A DNA stretch of 64,000 bases from Flavobacterium enshiense (GTDB lineage: Bacteria > Bacteroidota > Bacteroidia > Flavobacteriales > Flavobacteriaceae): the NCBI RefSeq assembly GCF_022836875.1, contig NZ_CP090376.1, positions 1,302,001 through 1,366,000 on the forward strand, written 5' to 3'. A program made the translations under genes and the position numbers. The notes beneath the pieces are model-generated. The model saw nothing but the letters and a program-made list of their open reading frames with translations. It ran no database searches and had not been told where the DNA came from. This document shows, in pieces, positions 34,769 to 42,501 of the stretch (positions within the stretch are counted from its first letter, which is position 1; the number at the start of each line of letters is the position of its first letter).

Positions 34769-35245
34769 ATGCAAAAAATAGTTAAACTCACTGCAGGCAT
34801 ATGTCTTTTACTGATCCTCTGGTTTCTTTTCAGTCGATTCTACGCTTCTAAAACAATTCCCGATTTTGAGTATTCAACCACTAACGGAAGAACTTTTACC
34901 CGTGAGGATTTGATGGAAAACAAGAAAACGGTATTTATATATTACACGACAGATTGTTCAGATTGCAGTATAATTAATGAATATTTGGATTTTTTTAAAT
35001 CCAGAGAGAAAGACGTTACTTATGTGCTGGTTGCAAAAGGCAGAGATGTAGTACAGCTTATTTCTTTTTTTGATATGAAAAAGATGACCAATTTCAAAGG
35101 GCATCTTTTGTTGGATGCTGACGATGATTTTCCTTCTGATTTTTCATTAGGTATTTCCATTTCGTATCCGGTTGTTAAAGCATATGACAAAAATGGCAAG
35201 CTGTTAGATGCCATAAAAGAACTTGAAGGCATCCGTAAAATATAG
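34769..35245 (+). CDS. Membrane-anchored thioredoxin-like protein
   Basis: A 158-residue protein anchored by one N-terminal helix (LTAGICLLLILWFLFSRFY), with the rest in the periplasm. It has a TlpA/thioredoxin-like fold: PDFEYSTTNGRTFTRED, VFIYYTTDCSDCSIIN with the CSDC redox pair at the usual position, and a cis-Pro-like region GISISYPVVKAYD. It is probably a disulfide oxidoreductase. The gene starts 3 bases after the preceding stop. The two-cysteine peptide encoded upstream is an attractive but unproven substrate. A strong terminator follows. Confidence 0.78.
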   Translation: MQKIVKLTAGICLLLILWFLFSRFYASKTIPDFEYSTTNGRTFTREDLMENKKTVFIYYTTDCSDCSIINEYLDFFKSREKDVTYVLVAKGRDVVQLISFFDMKKMTNFKGHLLLDADDDFPSDFSLGISISYPVVKAYDKNGKLLDAIKELEGIRKI

Positions 35246-35314
35246 AAGAGCTTGAGCAGTTACTAATAATAATCCATGAGAAGCCATGCAAAAAGCAAAG
35301 CTTTTCATAAAACC

Positions 35315-35350
35315 AAAAAGGGAACGATTAAAACAAACGTTCCCTTTTTT
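35315..35350 (+). terminator. Terminator after the peptide/thioredoxin operon
   Basis: AAAAAGGGAACG (35315-35326) pairs with CGTTCCCTTTTT (35338-35349) and is followed by more Ts. Confidence 0.85.
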
Positions 35351-35377
35351 TCTTATCTCTTATCCCTAAAGATAAAT

Positions 35378-35420
35378 CTAAAACCTATAAACAATCGCAT
35401 TAATATTCATTCCGAACCCT
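35378..35420 (-). pseudogene. Orphan 3' end of a fabH-like gene
   Basis: On the minus strand this stretch reads GFGMNINAIVYRF followed by TAG. It matches the C-terminus of the ketoacyl synthase at 42502-43560 (GAGMNINAFVYRF). The pyrimidine-rich run and the TCCCTAAA just beyond the stop also resemble that gene's downstream flank. Only about 14 codons remain, fused to a GAGCATCTTGCTCGTGC module. It is a gene-end fragment carried in a dispersed repeat. Confidence 0.75.
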
Positions 35421-35706
35421 CTTCGCTAGCGCGAGCATCTTGCTCGTGCTGTCAATGAACATTGCGGCTGGTTGCTAAAATAAAAAACTACAACTTTTTG
35501 CGGTTGTAGTTTTTTATTTATTCTGGTTGTGAGCACGGATTCCTTCGGCTGTCGCTATGCTCGAGTGCACCCGAGGCTTTAGCCGAACTAACGAAGTAAA
35601 TCTGTGATATCGGGTTTTGGAATTTCCGGTTATGAAAATATAGCAAATTGCGCTAATGTACTGTTAGCAGTAGTGAATCTTTTTTGACCCAAATTCAATA
35701 AGCTTA
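35421..35706 (-). repeat. Spacer with dispersed repeat modules
   Basis: The gap contains a GCGAGCATC...GCTCGTGC hairpin (35430-35449). Then come the ACTACAAC/GTTGTAGT terminator hairpin (about 35487-35510), TTATTCTGGTTGTGAGCACGG, and the GAGGCTTTAGCCGAACTAACGAAG module to TATCGGG (35571-35613). A TACTGTTAGCAGTA palindrome (35659-35672) precedes the serine-hydrolase stop. The fabH-like fragment is at its left edge. No gene was seen. Confidence 0.7.
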
Positions 35707-37107
35707 CTATCTTCCCTCTATTCCTGAAATTTTATTGTTTTTCGTTAAGGTTACCAGTATTTCTATGGACTCTTTGCTGAAATGCAATCGGTAATGGTAC
35801 ATTCTGGTTTTACTGTCCAGATTCTTTCGGTCAAGCAGCTCTAAACCGTTAAAGATTACTTGTTTTTTCAAGTATGCAGACGTCTTTTCGGACTGGGGTA
35901 TGAATTCTGCTCCAAGCTCAGGTGTGAACATATCTGCTACCAGCGTTTTTTCAATCACCCTCGTGACAAAATCTTTAACCAAGGCTGTAACTTTTGGTTC
36001 GTTGTCTTTAATAGGTTTTAACTTTGTTATTTTGAGTTCTGGCTGATATAACTCCATAGTTCTTTTAGCAATTCTATTGGTATTGGTTCGTATTAAGTTC
36101 GCAAAAACAATAACCGTTATTTTTTTTTCGGGATACCGTATAATGGTTGATTCAAAGCCTTGCCAAGTGCCGTCATGATCGAATATGCGTTTGCCGTTTA
36201 AAGTATTGATTCTCCATCCAAAACCATAAGGGAAAGTAGTGCCGTCATTAAGTTTTACGGGTGAAAATATTGCCTCGTAACTTTCTCTTTTTAACAATTT
36301 CCCTGCATTTAGTCCTGCTTCCCATTTTGCCATATCAAGTGCGGTTAAATAAAGCGAGCCATCGGCTGTTGAGTTAACTGATGGTGAAACCCATTCCTGA
36401 TTCTTTATTTCACCATTGACCATTCTGTATCCGGCAGCGCGATTGACAATGATGTCGCTTTCGGATATGACCCTTGCAGTACTCATTCCCAACGGATCAA
36501 AAATACGTTGTTTTAAAAAATTGCCGTAAAAGTCGCCGGTAACCTTACTTATTATTATCCCGAGTGTTGCATAACCCATGTTGCTATAATCCGACTTTTC
36601 ACCAGGTGCAAACTTTAAGGGCTTCTCTCTGAAAATCCGATACAGATTATCCTCAGTATAATCTTTCTTTAAGTCAAAGCCGTCTGTGTATTCGCCAAAT
36701 CCCGAAGTGTGTGTCAAGAGGTTTTTGATCGTAATAGCATTCCATTCCGCAGGAGCATCGGGGAAATATTTTGTAAGCCGGTCATCTAATGTCATTTTTC
36801 CGTCTTCTACCAAAAGCATAACTGCGAATGCCGCAAATTGTTTTCCCAGGGAGCCAGATTGAAATATCGTTTCGGGCTTAACTGGTACTTGATGCTCTAT
36901 GTTGGAAAAACCATAACCCTTCACATATTCAATTTTTCCGTCTCTTACGACTGCGAGTGAAAGTCCAGGGAAATTCTGCTTTTGCATTTCTGAATTAACC
37001 AAGGAATCCAAACTGCGCGTCAATTTAGTTGAAGATTGAGCGGAACAATATAAACTCACTGCGAGAATAATTTGAGCTAGGAAATACCTATGTAATTTTG
37101 TACTCAT
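35707..37107 (-). CDS. Secreted serine hydrolase (beta-lactamase-like)
   Basis: A 466-residue enzyme with signal peptide (LAVSLYCSAQ). The nucleophile SLGK is at residues 86-89 and YSN at 174-176, and the third box lies around FDHDGTWQGF. The catalytic core is about 350 residues, followed by a ~100-residue C-terminal domain rich in KTSAYLKKQVIF-like strands. The family hydrolyses peptides or esters in the periplasm. It is not close to the serine hydrolase at 17.9 kb beyond the shared motifs, so a recent duplication is not indicated. Confidence 0.85.
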   Translation of the reverse strand: MSTKLHRYFLAQIILAVSLYCSAQSSTKLTRSLDSLVNSEMQKQNFPGLSLAVVRDGKIEYVKGYGFSNIEHQVPVKPETIFQSGSLGKQFAAFAVMLLVEDGKMTLDDRLTKYFPDAPAEWNAITIKNLLTHTSGFGEYTDGFDLKKDYTEDNLYRIFREKPLKFAPGEKSDYSNMGYATLGIIISKVTGDFYGNFLKQRIFDPLGMSTARVISESDIIVNRAAGYRMVNGEIKNQEWVSPSVNSTADGSLYLTALDMAKWEAGLNAGKLLKRESYEAIFSPVKLNDGTTFPYGFGWRINTLNGKRIFDHDGTWQGFESTIIRYPEKKITVIVFANLIRTNTNRIAKRTMELYQPELKITKLKPIKDNEPKVTALVKDFVTRVIEKTLVADMFTPELGAEFIPQSEKTSAYLKKQVIFNGLELLDRKNLDSKTRMYHYRLHFSKESIEILVTLTKNNKISGIEGR

Positions 37108-37304
37108 GGTTACTGGATTTAGTATTATTCTAGTTTAGAGTGTTCACTTTTTTATTACCACTAACGTTTCATGTAACTGCGACGTTGTGGTAATTAAAAC
37201 CGAGTTTACTCGGTAAGACAGAAGTTTATTTTGAAACTGAAACAAAAGACAAGCGGAAAGCAACAATAATCTTGGTTGCGCTGTTTTGCGTTCGCTTTGC
37301 TTTA

Positions 37305-38105
37305 TTAGGCATCTGGTTTTGGGCTTTTTGAAATTATAAATCTCATTAATCCAGGAAACCATTGTTGTACCCATACAAAGGCTTTGCCGTGTCCGGTGAA
37401 AACATAATTTCTCTTTCGTTTTAATATAGCATTTACCATTACTTTTGCAGCTTTATCAGTAGGCCAGAGTAAGTTTGACGGACGTGGGTCTGGTCGTTCA
37501 GGATGCCAAACGCCGTCATTATCAATTCTTGCAATTTCCGAAACCACAAATCCGGGATGCAACGTAGTACAACTCACACCTGTACCCATTAATTCAACTT
37601 GTAAAGTCTGACCAATTGAGTGTACGGCAGCTTTTGAAGCACCGTATGCGCCCAAATTAGGATTAGGAAGATATGCACCTACACTGCCCACTAACCCAAT
37701 CCTGCCATTGTTTTTCTTTAAATGTGGCAAGGCATATTTAACCGTTAAGGCTAAGCCTGTGACATTGCCTTGTAATTGTCTGTTCCAATCTTTGGCTGTT
37801 AGCTTTTCCATATTTCCAAAAACACCAAAACCGGCATTAGCTATAACTACATCCAAACGCCCCCAGGTTTTAATGATTTGTTGGACTGCATTTTCAATAG
37901 CGGTTTCTTCCATTATATCACACGGTATTACCAATGCTTCCCCGCCTGAATGCCTAATCTCGTCTGCCACTTTATCCAATAGTTCTTTACGTCTGGAGGA
38001 AAGAGCAACTTTATATCCTAATCTTGCCCATTCAAAGACCATTGATTTGCCAATGCCAGATGAAGCACCAGTTATCCATATTACATTTTCTTGTGTATTT
38101 GTCAT
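37305..38105 (-). CDS. Short-chain dehydrogenase/reductase
   Basis: A 266-residue classical SDR. TGASSGIG is at residues 12-19, NAG at 100-102, and the catalytic Ser151, Tyr164 and Lys168 (GAYGASK) are present. The C-terminal ~40 residues are basic and hydrophobic (HGKAFVWVQQWFPGLMRFI), a membrane-associating tail seen in the DltE/YqjQ-like subgroup that acts on lipidic substrates. It is a lone gene: 197 bases separate it from the serine hydrolase, and a dispersed repeat lies upstream. Confidence 0.88.
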   Translation of the reverse strand: MTNTQENVIWITGASSGIGKSMVFEWARLGYKVALSSRRKELLDKVADEIRHSGGEALVIPCDIMEETAIENAVQQIIKTWGRLDVVIANAGFGVFGNMEKLTAKDWNRQLQGNVTGLALTVKYALPHLKKNNGRIGLVGSVGAYLPNPNLGAYGASKAAVHSIGQTLQVELMGTGVSCTTLHPGFVVSEIARIDNDGVWHPERPDPRPSNLLWPTDKAAKVMVNAILKRKRNYVFTGHGKAFVWVQQWFPGLMRFIISKSPKPDA

Positions 38106-38146
38106 TTTAAGCGTTTTTAGTTAATAGAATTGTTTCTCAAGCTGAC

Positions 38147-38403
38147 GCACAACTTGAATATATCTACAATCAAACTCTATCTTTTATCAAAAAGAAAATT
38201 TGAACCCATACTAAGATAATGAATTGTACTAAATCTCTTTAATCGTAATTAAATTTTATCAACTTTTAACCATAGCTCAGCCGCATCTTTAAAATAAAAA
38301 ACTACAACTGTTCTGGTTGTAGTTTTTGTTTATTCTGTTTGTGGGCGCGGATTATACCCGAGGCTTTAGCCGAACTGACGAAGTATATCCGCGCTATCGG
38401 GGT
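38147..38403 (-). repeat. Dispersed intergenic repeat, copy C, with extra module
   Basis: It begins GCACAACTTGAATA and contains ATCAAACTCTATC, TTAACCATAGCTC and the hairpin ACTACAACTGTTCTGGTTGT (38300-38319). It ends TTTATTCTGTTTGTGGGCGCGG and then CGAGGCTTTAGCCGAACTGACGAAG to GCTATCGGGG. It aligns with copies A and B and adds the module seen at 28.9 and 35.6 kb. Confidence 0.8.
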
Positions 38404-38471
38404 ACTTTACAAACAAAAAACATTCAACGTTTTTCACTATCTTTAGAATAGTAAAAATAAAATTAAAGCTT

Positions 38472-38987
38472 ATGAAATATCTACTTACATTTTTCGCGCT
38501 TTTGCTTACGTCAACAGCATTTTGCCAGGGCCAGTTTCAGAAAGAATCTGTAGGCTCCCTTACTTATGTATCTGGACATGTAATGCAACTTGCAAAGGCT
38601 ATTCCGGCTGAAAAATATTCTTATTCACCTGGAAAAGGGGTTCGGTCTGTTGCCGAGGTCTGCAGCCATATTATTTCATCGAATTATTTTTTTGCATCGA
38701 AGCTAGGTGCTAAAATCCCTGCAGATGTGAAAATGGAAACGCTTGAAAAAGACCTCAAAACAAAAGACGCTATTGAAAAGGAATTGAGACGATCCTATGA
38801 TGTAATAATCGAAACGATCAAAAATACTAAGGATGGTGCTTTGGCGAATAAGATCGTGTTTCCATTCCCCGGTGATTTTACCAACATGAGTGCAATTTTG
38901 ATTGTTCTGGGGCACTCAAATGAACATCTCGGACAATTAATTGCTTATGCTCGAGTGAACGGAATAACACCGCCCTGGAGCGAATAA
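38472..38987 (+). CDS. Exported DinB family protein
   Basis: A 171-residue DinB-fold four-helix protein with an N-terminal signal peptide (LLLTSTAFCQG), unusual since many DinB proteins are cytoplasmic. Candidate metal-binding histidines are His36 (VSGHVMQ), His66 (CSHIIS) and His148/His152 (GHSNEHLGQL), the usual three-helix arrangement. DinB proteins act as thiol S-transferases or are uncharacterised; this one would act in the periplasm. It is monocistronic. Confidence 0.82.
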   Translation: MKYLLTFFALLLTSTAFCQGQFQKESVGSLTYVSGHVMQLAKAIPAEKYSYSPGKGVRSVAEVCSHIISSNYFFASKLGAKIPADVKMETLEKDLKTKDAIEKELRRSYDVIIETIKNTKDGALANKIVFPFPGDFTNMSAILIVLGHSNEHLGQLIAYARVNGITPPWSE

Positions 38988-39040
38988 AAACAACCCTTGC
39001 TCCGCAAAGTCTGACGAATTTGTTTGCTCATTTATAGACC

Positions 39041-39121
39041 AAAAAAGAAAAGCTACAGCGTTAAGTTGTAGCTTTTCTTTTTATTTCAAAGTTATTATTG
39101 CAAACATTATTGCTCAAAGTC
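39041..39121 (+). repeat. ~80 bp dispersed repeat with terminator hairpin, copy 2
   Basis: It matches 27452-27530. Its AAAAGCTACAGCG...TTGTAGCTTTT stem with following T-run can terminate the DinB transcript. Confidence 0.7.
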
Positions 39122-39180
39122 GGGAAACCTAACGAAGTGGTTCGACGTAGTCAGACTTTGCGCAGCGGGTACACTAAAAA

Positions 39181-40878
39181 TTAATGTGCAATAATCAGTT
39201 TCCCGTTTGAAATTATGTTCCCGTTAGAAATTGTTTTATAGATATAAATGCCGTCTGATAAATTCGTCAGATCAAGTTCTTTTTTGTGGTTGTTTACTGA
39301 AGTTTCTTTATACACTGTTTCTCCCAGTTGATTTATTATATAAACATCGGAAAAAATCTCTGTTGACTGAAATGTAATCCTGCCATTAGAAGGGTTTGGA
39401 AAGGCCTTTACAAAAGAATTATTCATATAGGATACTGTTTCAGTGGATAGATTTCCAACCATATTAATGCGTTGAGCATATACATCATAATTTGTTCCGG
39501 TTCTATAGTCCTCCCATGCAATAATAGCCCCGCCATTGCCATCCGAAGCTAGATAGGGATTTCTTTGAATGTTAGCAGCAGTACTAATTGGGGCACCATT
39601 TGTTGTCCACTGTACAGCTCCATTAGGATTAATACGTTGCGCATATATATCAGCAGAAGAAGAACCGAGTCTCTCATCTTGCCATGCAATTATAGCGCCA
39701 CCATTTCCATCAGGGATAATGTTTCCAAGCCATTGATCATCCGCTGCTGTTGAGATAGGAACCCCATTAGTTGTCCATTGTGCGCCTCCAGACGAATTAA
39801 TTCGCTGAGCATATAAGTCAGGCGAATCATTCGATGATCTAAAATCTTCCCATGCTATTATAGCACCACCGTTTCCATCTGAAATTAAAACGGGATTTTG
39901 TTGAGAATTTAAAGAGGAGCAAATGGTAATGCCATTAGTTTCCCATTGTGCAATTCCATTTGAATTTACCCGCTGAGCGTAAATGTCGTAGACGTCAGTA
40001 CTGGTACCTGAATTTCTTTCATCACTCCATACAATTATAGCGCCTCCATTATTATCTGAAATAATAGTAGGATCAGGCTGATGATTTGCAGCATCACAGA
40101 TAACGATTCCATTGTCAGACCATTGAATAGCTCCAGAAGAATTAACACGTTGCGCGTATATATCCCAGTTCAAGCCATTTCTGAAGTCAGCCCATGTAAT
40201 TATTGCACCATTATTTCCATCTGAAACTATTGCTGGATAATCACTTAAATCACTTTCCTTATCAGGAATGTTGCAGATAGCAATTCCGTTAGTTGTCCAT
40301 TGTACCACTCCTGAAGAGTTAATGGATTGAGCATATATATCTCCACGACCATCAGTTCTATTATCCATCCACGTAATAATGGCACCTCCATTGCCGTCTG
40401 CAATTATTTGCGGATTATAATTATGATTTGGTGCGTAACAAATGCCGACACCATTGGTTGTCCATTGGACAACTCCTGCAGCGTTGATTTTTTGTGCGAA
40501 TATATCCGTGTAAGTACTATTGTATCTTCTATCACTCCATACAATAATAGCTCCTCCATTGCCATCAGAAATAATTTCTACTTGGTCTTGGTTATTTAAT
40601 GCTGTGCAAATTGAAACGCCACTAGTAAGCCATTGTGTTACTCCATTAGAATCAATACGTTGAGCCCATATGTTGCTGTTAGTTGTACTTTGTCGGAAGT
40701 CGACCCATGCAATTATGACTCCGCCATTGCCGTCTGAAACTATTCTTGGAGCAGTTTGATCTCTTTGTTCGGTACCGATAGGATTATTTATACTTGTGTC
40801 TGTACTCCATTGTGCAAAACCAGCTATACTTTTAAATAGAAGGATTGAGATTGTTAATAGCGTTTTGGTAATTTTCAT
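39181..40878 (-). CDS. T9SS-exported protein with eight ~55-residue repeats
   Basis: A 565-residue protein with a signal peptide (LLFKSIAGFAQ). Eight tandem repeats of about 50-58 residues follow, each centred on DGNGGAIIAWxDxR and DIYAQRINSSGxxQWTTNG. They probably fold as a beta-propeller or solenoid. The last ~80 residues are a type A T9SS sorting domain (KAFPNPSNGRITF, INQLGETVY, LSDGIYIYK). It is a surface or secreted protein of unknown ligand. DNA repeats within it are diverged, so the array is old. It is monocistronic, with the DinB-side repeat hairpin beyond its end. Confidence 0.85.
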   Translation of the reverse strand: MKITKTLLTISILLFKSIAGFAQWSTDTSINNPIGTEQRDQTAPRIVSDGNGGVIIAWVDFRQSTTNSNIWAQRIDSNGVTQWLTSGVSICTALNNQDQVEIISDGNGGAIIVWSDRRYNSTYTDIFAQKINAAGVVQWTTNGVGICYAPNHNYNPQIIADGNGGAIITWMDNRTDGRGDIYAQSINSSGVVQWTTNGIAICNIPDKESDLSDYPAIVSDGNNGAIITWADFRNGLNWDIYAQRVNSSGAIQWSDNGIVICDAANHQPDPTIISDNNGGAIIVWSDERNSGTSTDVYDIYAQRVNSNGIAQWETNGITICSSLNSQQNPVLISDGNGGAIIAWEDFRSSNDSPDLYAQRINSSGGAQWTTNGVPISTAADDQWLGNIIPDGNGGAIIAWQDERLGSSSADIYAQRINPNGAVQWTTNGAPISTAANIQRNPYLASDGNGGAIIAWEDYRTGTNYDVYAQRINMVGNLSTETVSYMNNSFVKAFPNPSNGRITFQSTEIFSDVYIINQLGETVYKETSVNNHKKELDLTNLSDGIYIYKTISNGNIISNGKLIIAH

Positions 40879-41198
40879 TTCAATATGTTATTGTTTGTTT
40901 GGGTTTAAAAATGTTGGCTGATTTCTTGAAAACATGTTGAGTAGTAAAGGAAAAAAATGAATGCTGTGTTATACTAAATTTATTTTTTTGATTGATACGG
41001 TCAAACAAACGTACTGGCCGGCGAAACTATGTTTTTAATTCAATTTCTCCTAATAATATTCGGTAACATGAATTGTTTTTAACATAATTTTCCAGGCTTG
41101 CCTAAAAAAAAACAACCTACACAATCACCAAAAATGGTGATTTTTCAAAAAAGTTACAGCAACTGTGATTACGATAATCTCAGCCCCCACAACAAAAA
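40879..41198. other. Intergenic region between divergent genes, left part
   Basis: About 320 bases without a gene. It contains AATCACCA/TGGTGATT (41123-41130 and 41135-41142), a hairpin with a T-run. The hairpin may be another operator-like dyad or a small terminator. The upstream signals of the T9SS repeat protein lie at the left. Confidence 0.5.
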
Positions 41199-41288
41199 AC
41201 TGTGACAAAAAAACCAATCGAAAAAAACTGTCACAAATTTGTGGCAAGCTATTTGTGACAAACTATTTGTCACGAAAAAAATGTCACA
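41199..41288 (+). promoter_or_regulatory. Operator cluster of TGTCACAAA/TTTGTGACA half-sites
   Basis: GTGACAAA occurs at 41202-41209. A near-perfect 18 bp dyad TGTCACAAATTTGTGGCA lies at 41229-41246. A perfect inverted pair GTGACAAA-CTA-TTTGTCAC lies at 41255-41273. TGTCACA at 41282-41288 abuts the start codon. The spacing of several half-sites directly before an HTH gene suggests autoregulation. Confidence 0.7.
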
Positions 41289-41807
41289 ATGAAATCTAAA
41301 ACAGGTATAAAAGGTATTTTGGGTTTGTCCCAAAAAGAAATGGCGAAGCTAACCGGAGTGAGCCGATCGCAATGGGCTATGTCTGAAATAGGACAACGCG
41401 AAATGCCACCGGGCTCCAGTACGATAGTTGCCGATTTGCTGACCTGGGTCCATACATCGAAATCGGGCACTAAAGAAGCTGAAAAAATTATTGAAGCCGA
41501 GAAAAAGAACCATAAAAAATGGTTAGAAAAAGAATACCGGGCACAGCAGCACAAGGTAATACTCCTGGAGCGTAAAATACAAACAGTGGAAAAGATGCGG
41601 AAAGACTGCTTTGCTGCGTTAGGGGTAGTGCAGTATTTAGAGCTGTTTCCGGACAATATCACCTTTGCCGCTTTGGCATTGGATGTAAAAGAACGGATCG
41701 AACTAAGCTTAAGTAAGAACAGTTTGCATCATTTGGAGCAACTGCAATTAAAAAAAGAAACCACCGAAATGTTAAAAAATAAAATCGGAATAAAATTAAA
41801 AATATAA
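41289..41807 (+). CDS. HTH (XRE-like) DNA-binding protein with coiled-coil tail
   Basis: A 172-residue cytoplasmic regulator. Residues about 8-45 (GILGLSQKEMAKLTGVSRSQ, then WAMSEIGQREMPP) form an XRE-type helix-turn-helix. The rest is highly charged and helical (EAEKIIEAEKKNHKKWLEK), probably a coiled coil for dimerisation. The upstream cluster of TGTCACAAA dyads is its probable binding site. The gene is followed 156 bases later by a small helical protein on the same strand, which may be a partner. I know of no characterised homologue. Confidence 0.7.
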   Translation: MKSKTGIKGILGLSQKEMAKLTGVSRSQWAMSEIGQREMPPGSSTIVADLLTWVHTSKSGTKEAEKIIEAEKKNHKKWLEKEYRAQQHKVILLERKIQTVEKMRKDCFAALGVVQYLELFPDNITFAALALDVKERIELSLSKNSLHHLEQLQLKKETTEMLKNKIGIKLKI

Positions 41808-41963
41808 GAAAAGTTGTTGAATATCAGAAAAATGGCTACGATTTAAAAGTGGTATATTTTCTTACTAAATGTTAAAATTTCGCATGAAGGATATTGTGAG
41901 AATTTTTTGACATATCATTTGGAAACTGTACAAGCATTAGTAACCATTAAAATTTTTAGAATT

Positions 41964-42371
41964 ATGTATTCATTAAACAAAATTACCACAGTAGCCGATT
42001 GCGATGTATTATTAACATGGGCAGAAAAAGAAAAATCCGATTTAGTGTTTAAACAAATATCGGTAGACCGACTTACCGTTAACTATAGTACTACCTCAGT
42101 AGAAATAGAAGCCATTCTGCAGGGAGTATTAGTGGAGCTTGAAGCCACTACATCAGTACTGGCTGTTTTACCGGAAGGACCTACCAAAGAGGATTTGGAG
42201 AAAAAGAAGAAAAGGCTTGAATACAAAAAGTTCTTACTTGAAAACCGAAAAGAAAGCTACGGATCGGTAGCGTTGGTGGAAAAAGAACTCGACCGCGAAC
42301 GCATTAGCAAAGAATTAGATGAAGTGGAAGCGTTCATCACAACGGTAACCGCACATAAGGTTACGTTATAG
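41964..42371 (+). CDS. Small helical hypothetical protein
   Basis: A 135-residue protein. I choose the ATG at 41964 (MYSLNKITTVADCDVLL) because the first 19 residues of the longer frame look like untranslated AT-rich leader. It is nearly all helical and charged (TKEDLEKKKKRLEYKKFLL, VEKELDRERISKELDEVEAF), a likely coiled coil, with no membrane segment. The function is unknown. Its position after the HTH gene and before a terminator suggests a two-gene module. Confidence 0.65.
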   Translation: MYSLNKITTVADCDVLLTWAEKEKSDLVFKQISVDRLTVNYSTTSVEIEAILQGVLVELEATTSVLAVLPEGPTKEDLEKKKKRLEYKKFLLENRKESYGSVALVEKELDRERISKELDEVEAFITTVTAHKVTL

Positions 42372-42379
42372 TAAAACAA

Positions 42380-42412
42380 AAAGGGGCTGTCTCAAACGAG
42401 CAGCCCCTTTTT
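42380..42412 (+). terminator. Strong terminator after the helical protein gene
   Basis: AAAGGGGCTG (42380-42389) pairs with CAGCCCCTTT (42401-42410), with flanking A and T runs. It may serve both strands. Confidence 0.9.
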
Positions 42413-42445
42413 TATGGAGTATATAATTCGATTTTAGATTTGGAA

Positions 42446-42500
42446 TTTTCTCTATTTTCTTTACTCTTTTTCCCTTTTCTCTTCTTCCTTTTCTCTTCTC
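42446..42500 (+). repeat. Pyrimidine-only tract (TTTTCTC/CCCTTTTCTC units)
   Basis: This directly follows the stop of the ketoacyl synthase (minus strand). In reverse complement it resembles the purine tract at 11101-11152 and the fragment's flank near 35350. Confidence 0.6.
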
Positions 42501-42501
42501 C

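Noticed and set aside
37144..37374. 76-residue ORF between the serine hydrolase and SDR genes
   Set aside because: It overlaps the 3' end of the SDR and reads as low-complexity translated spacer with no supporting feature.
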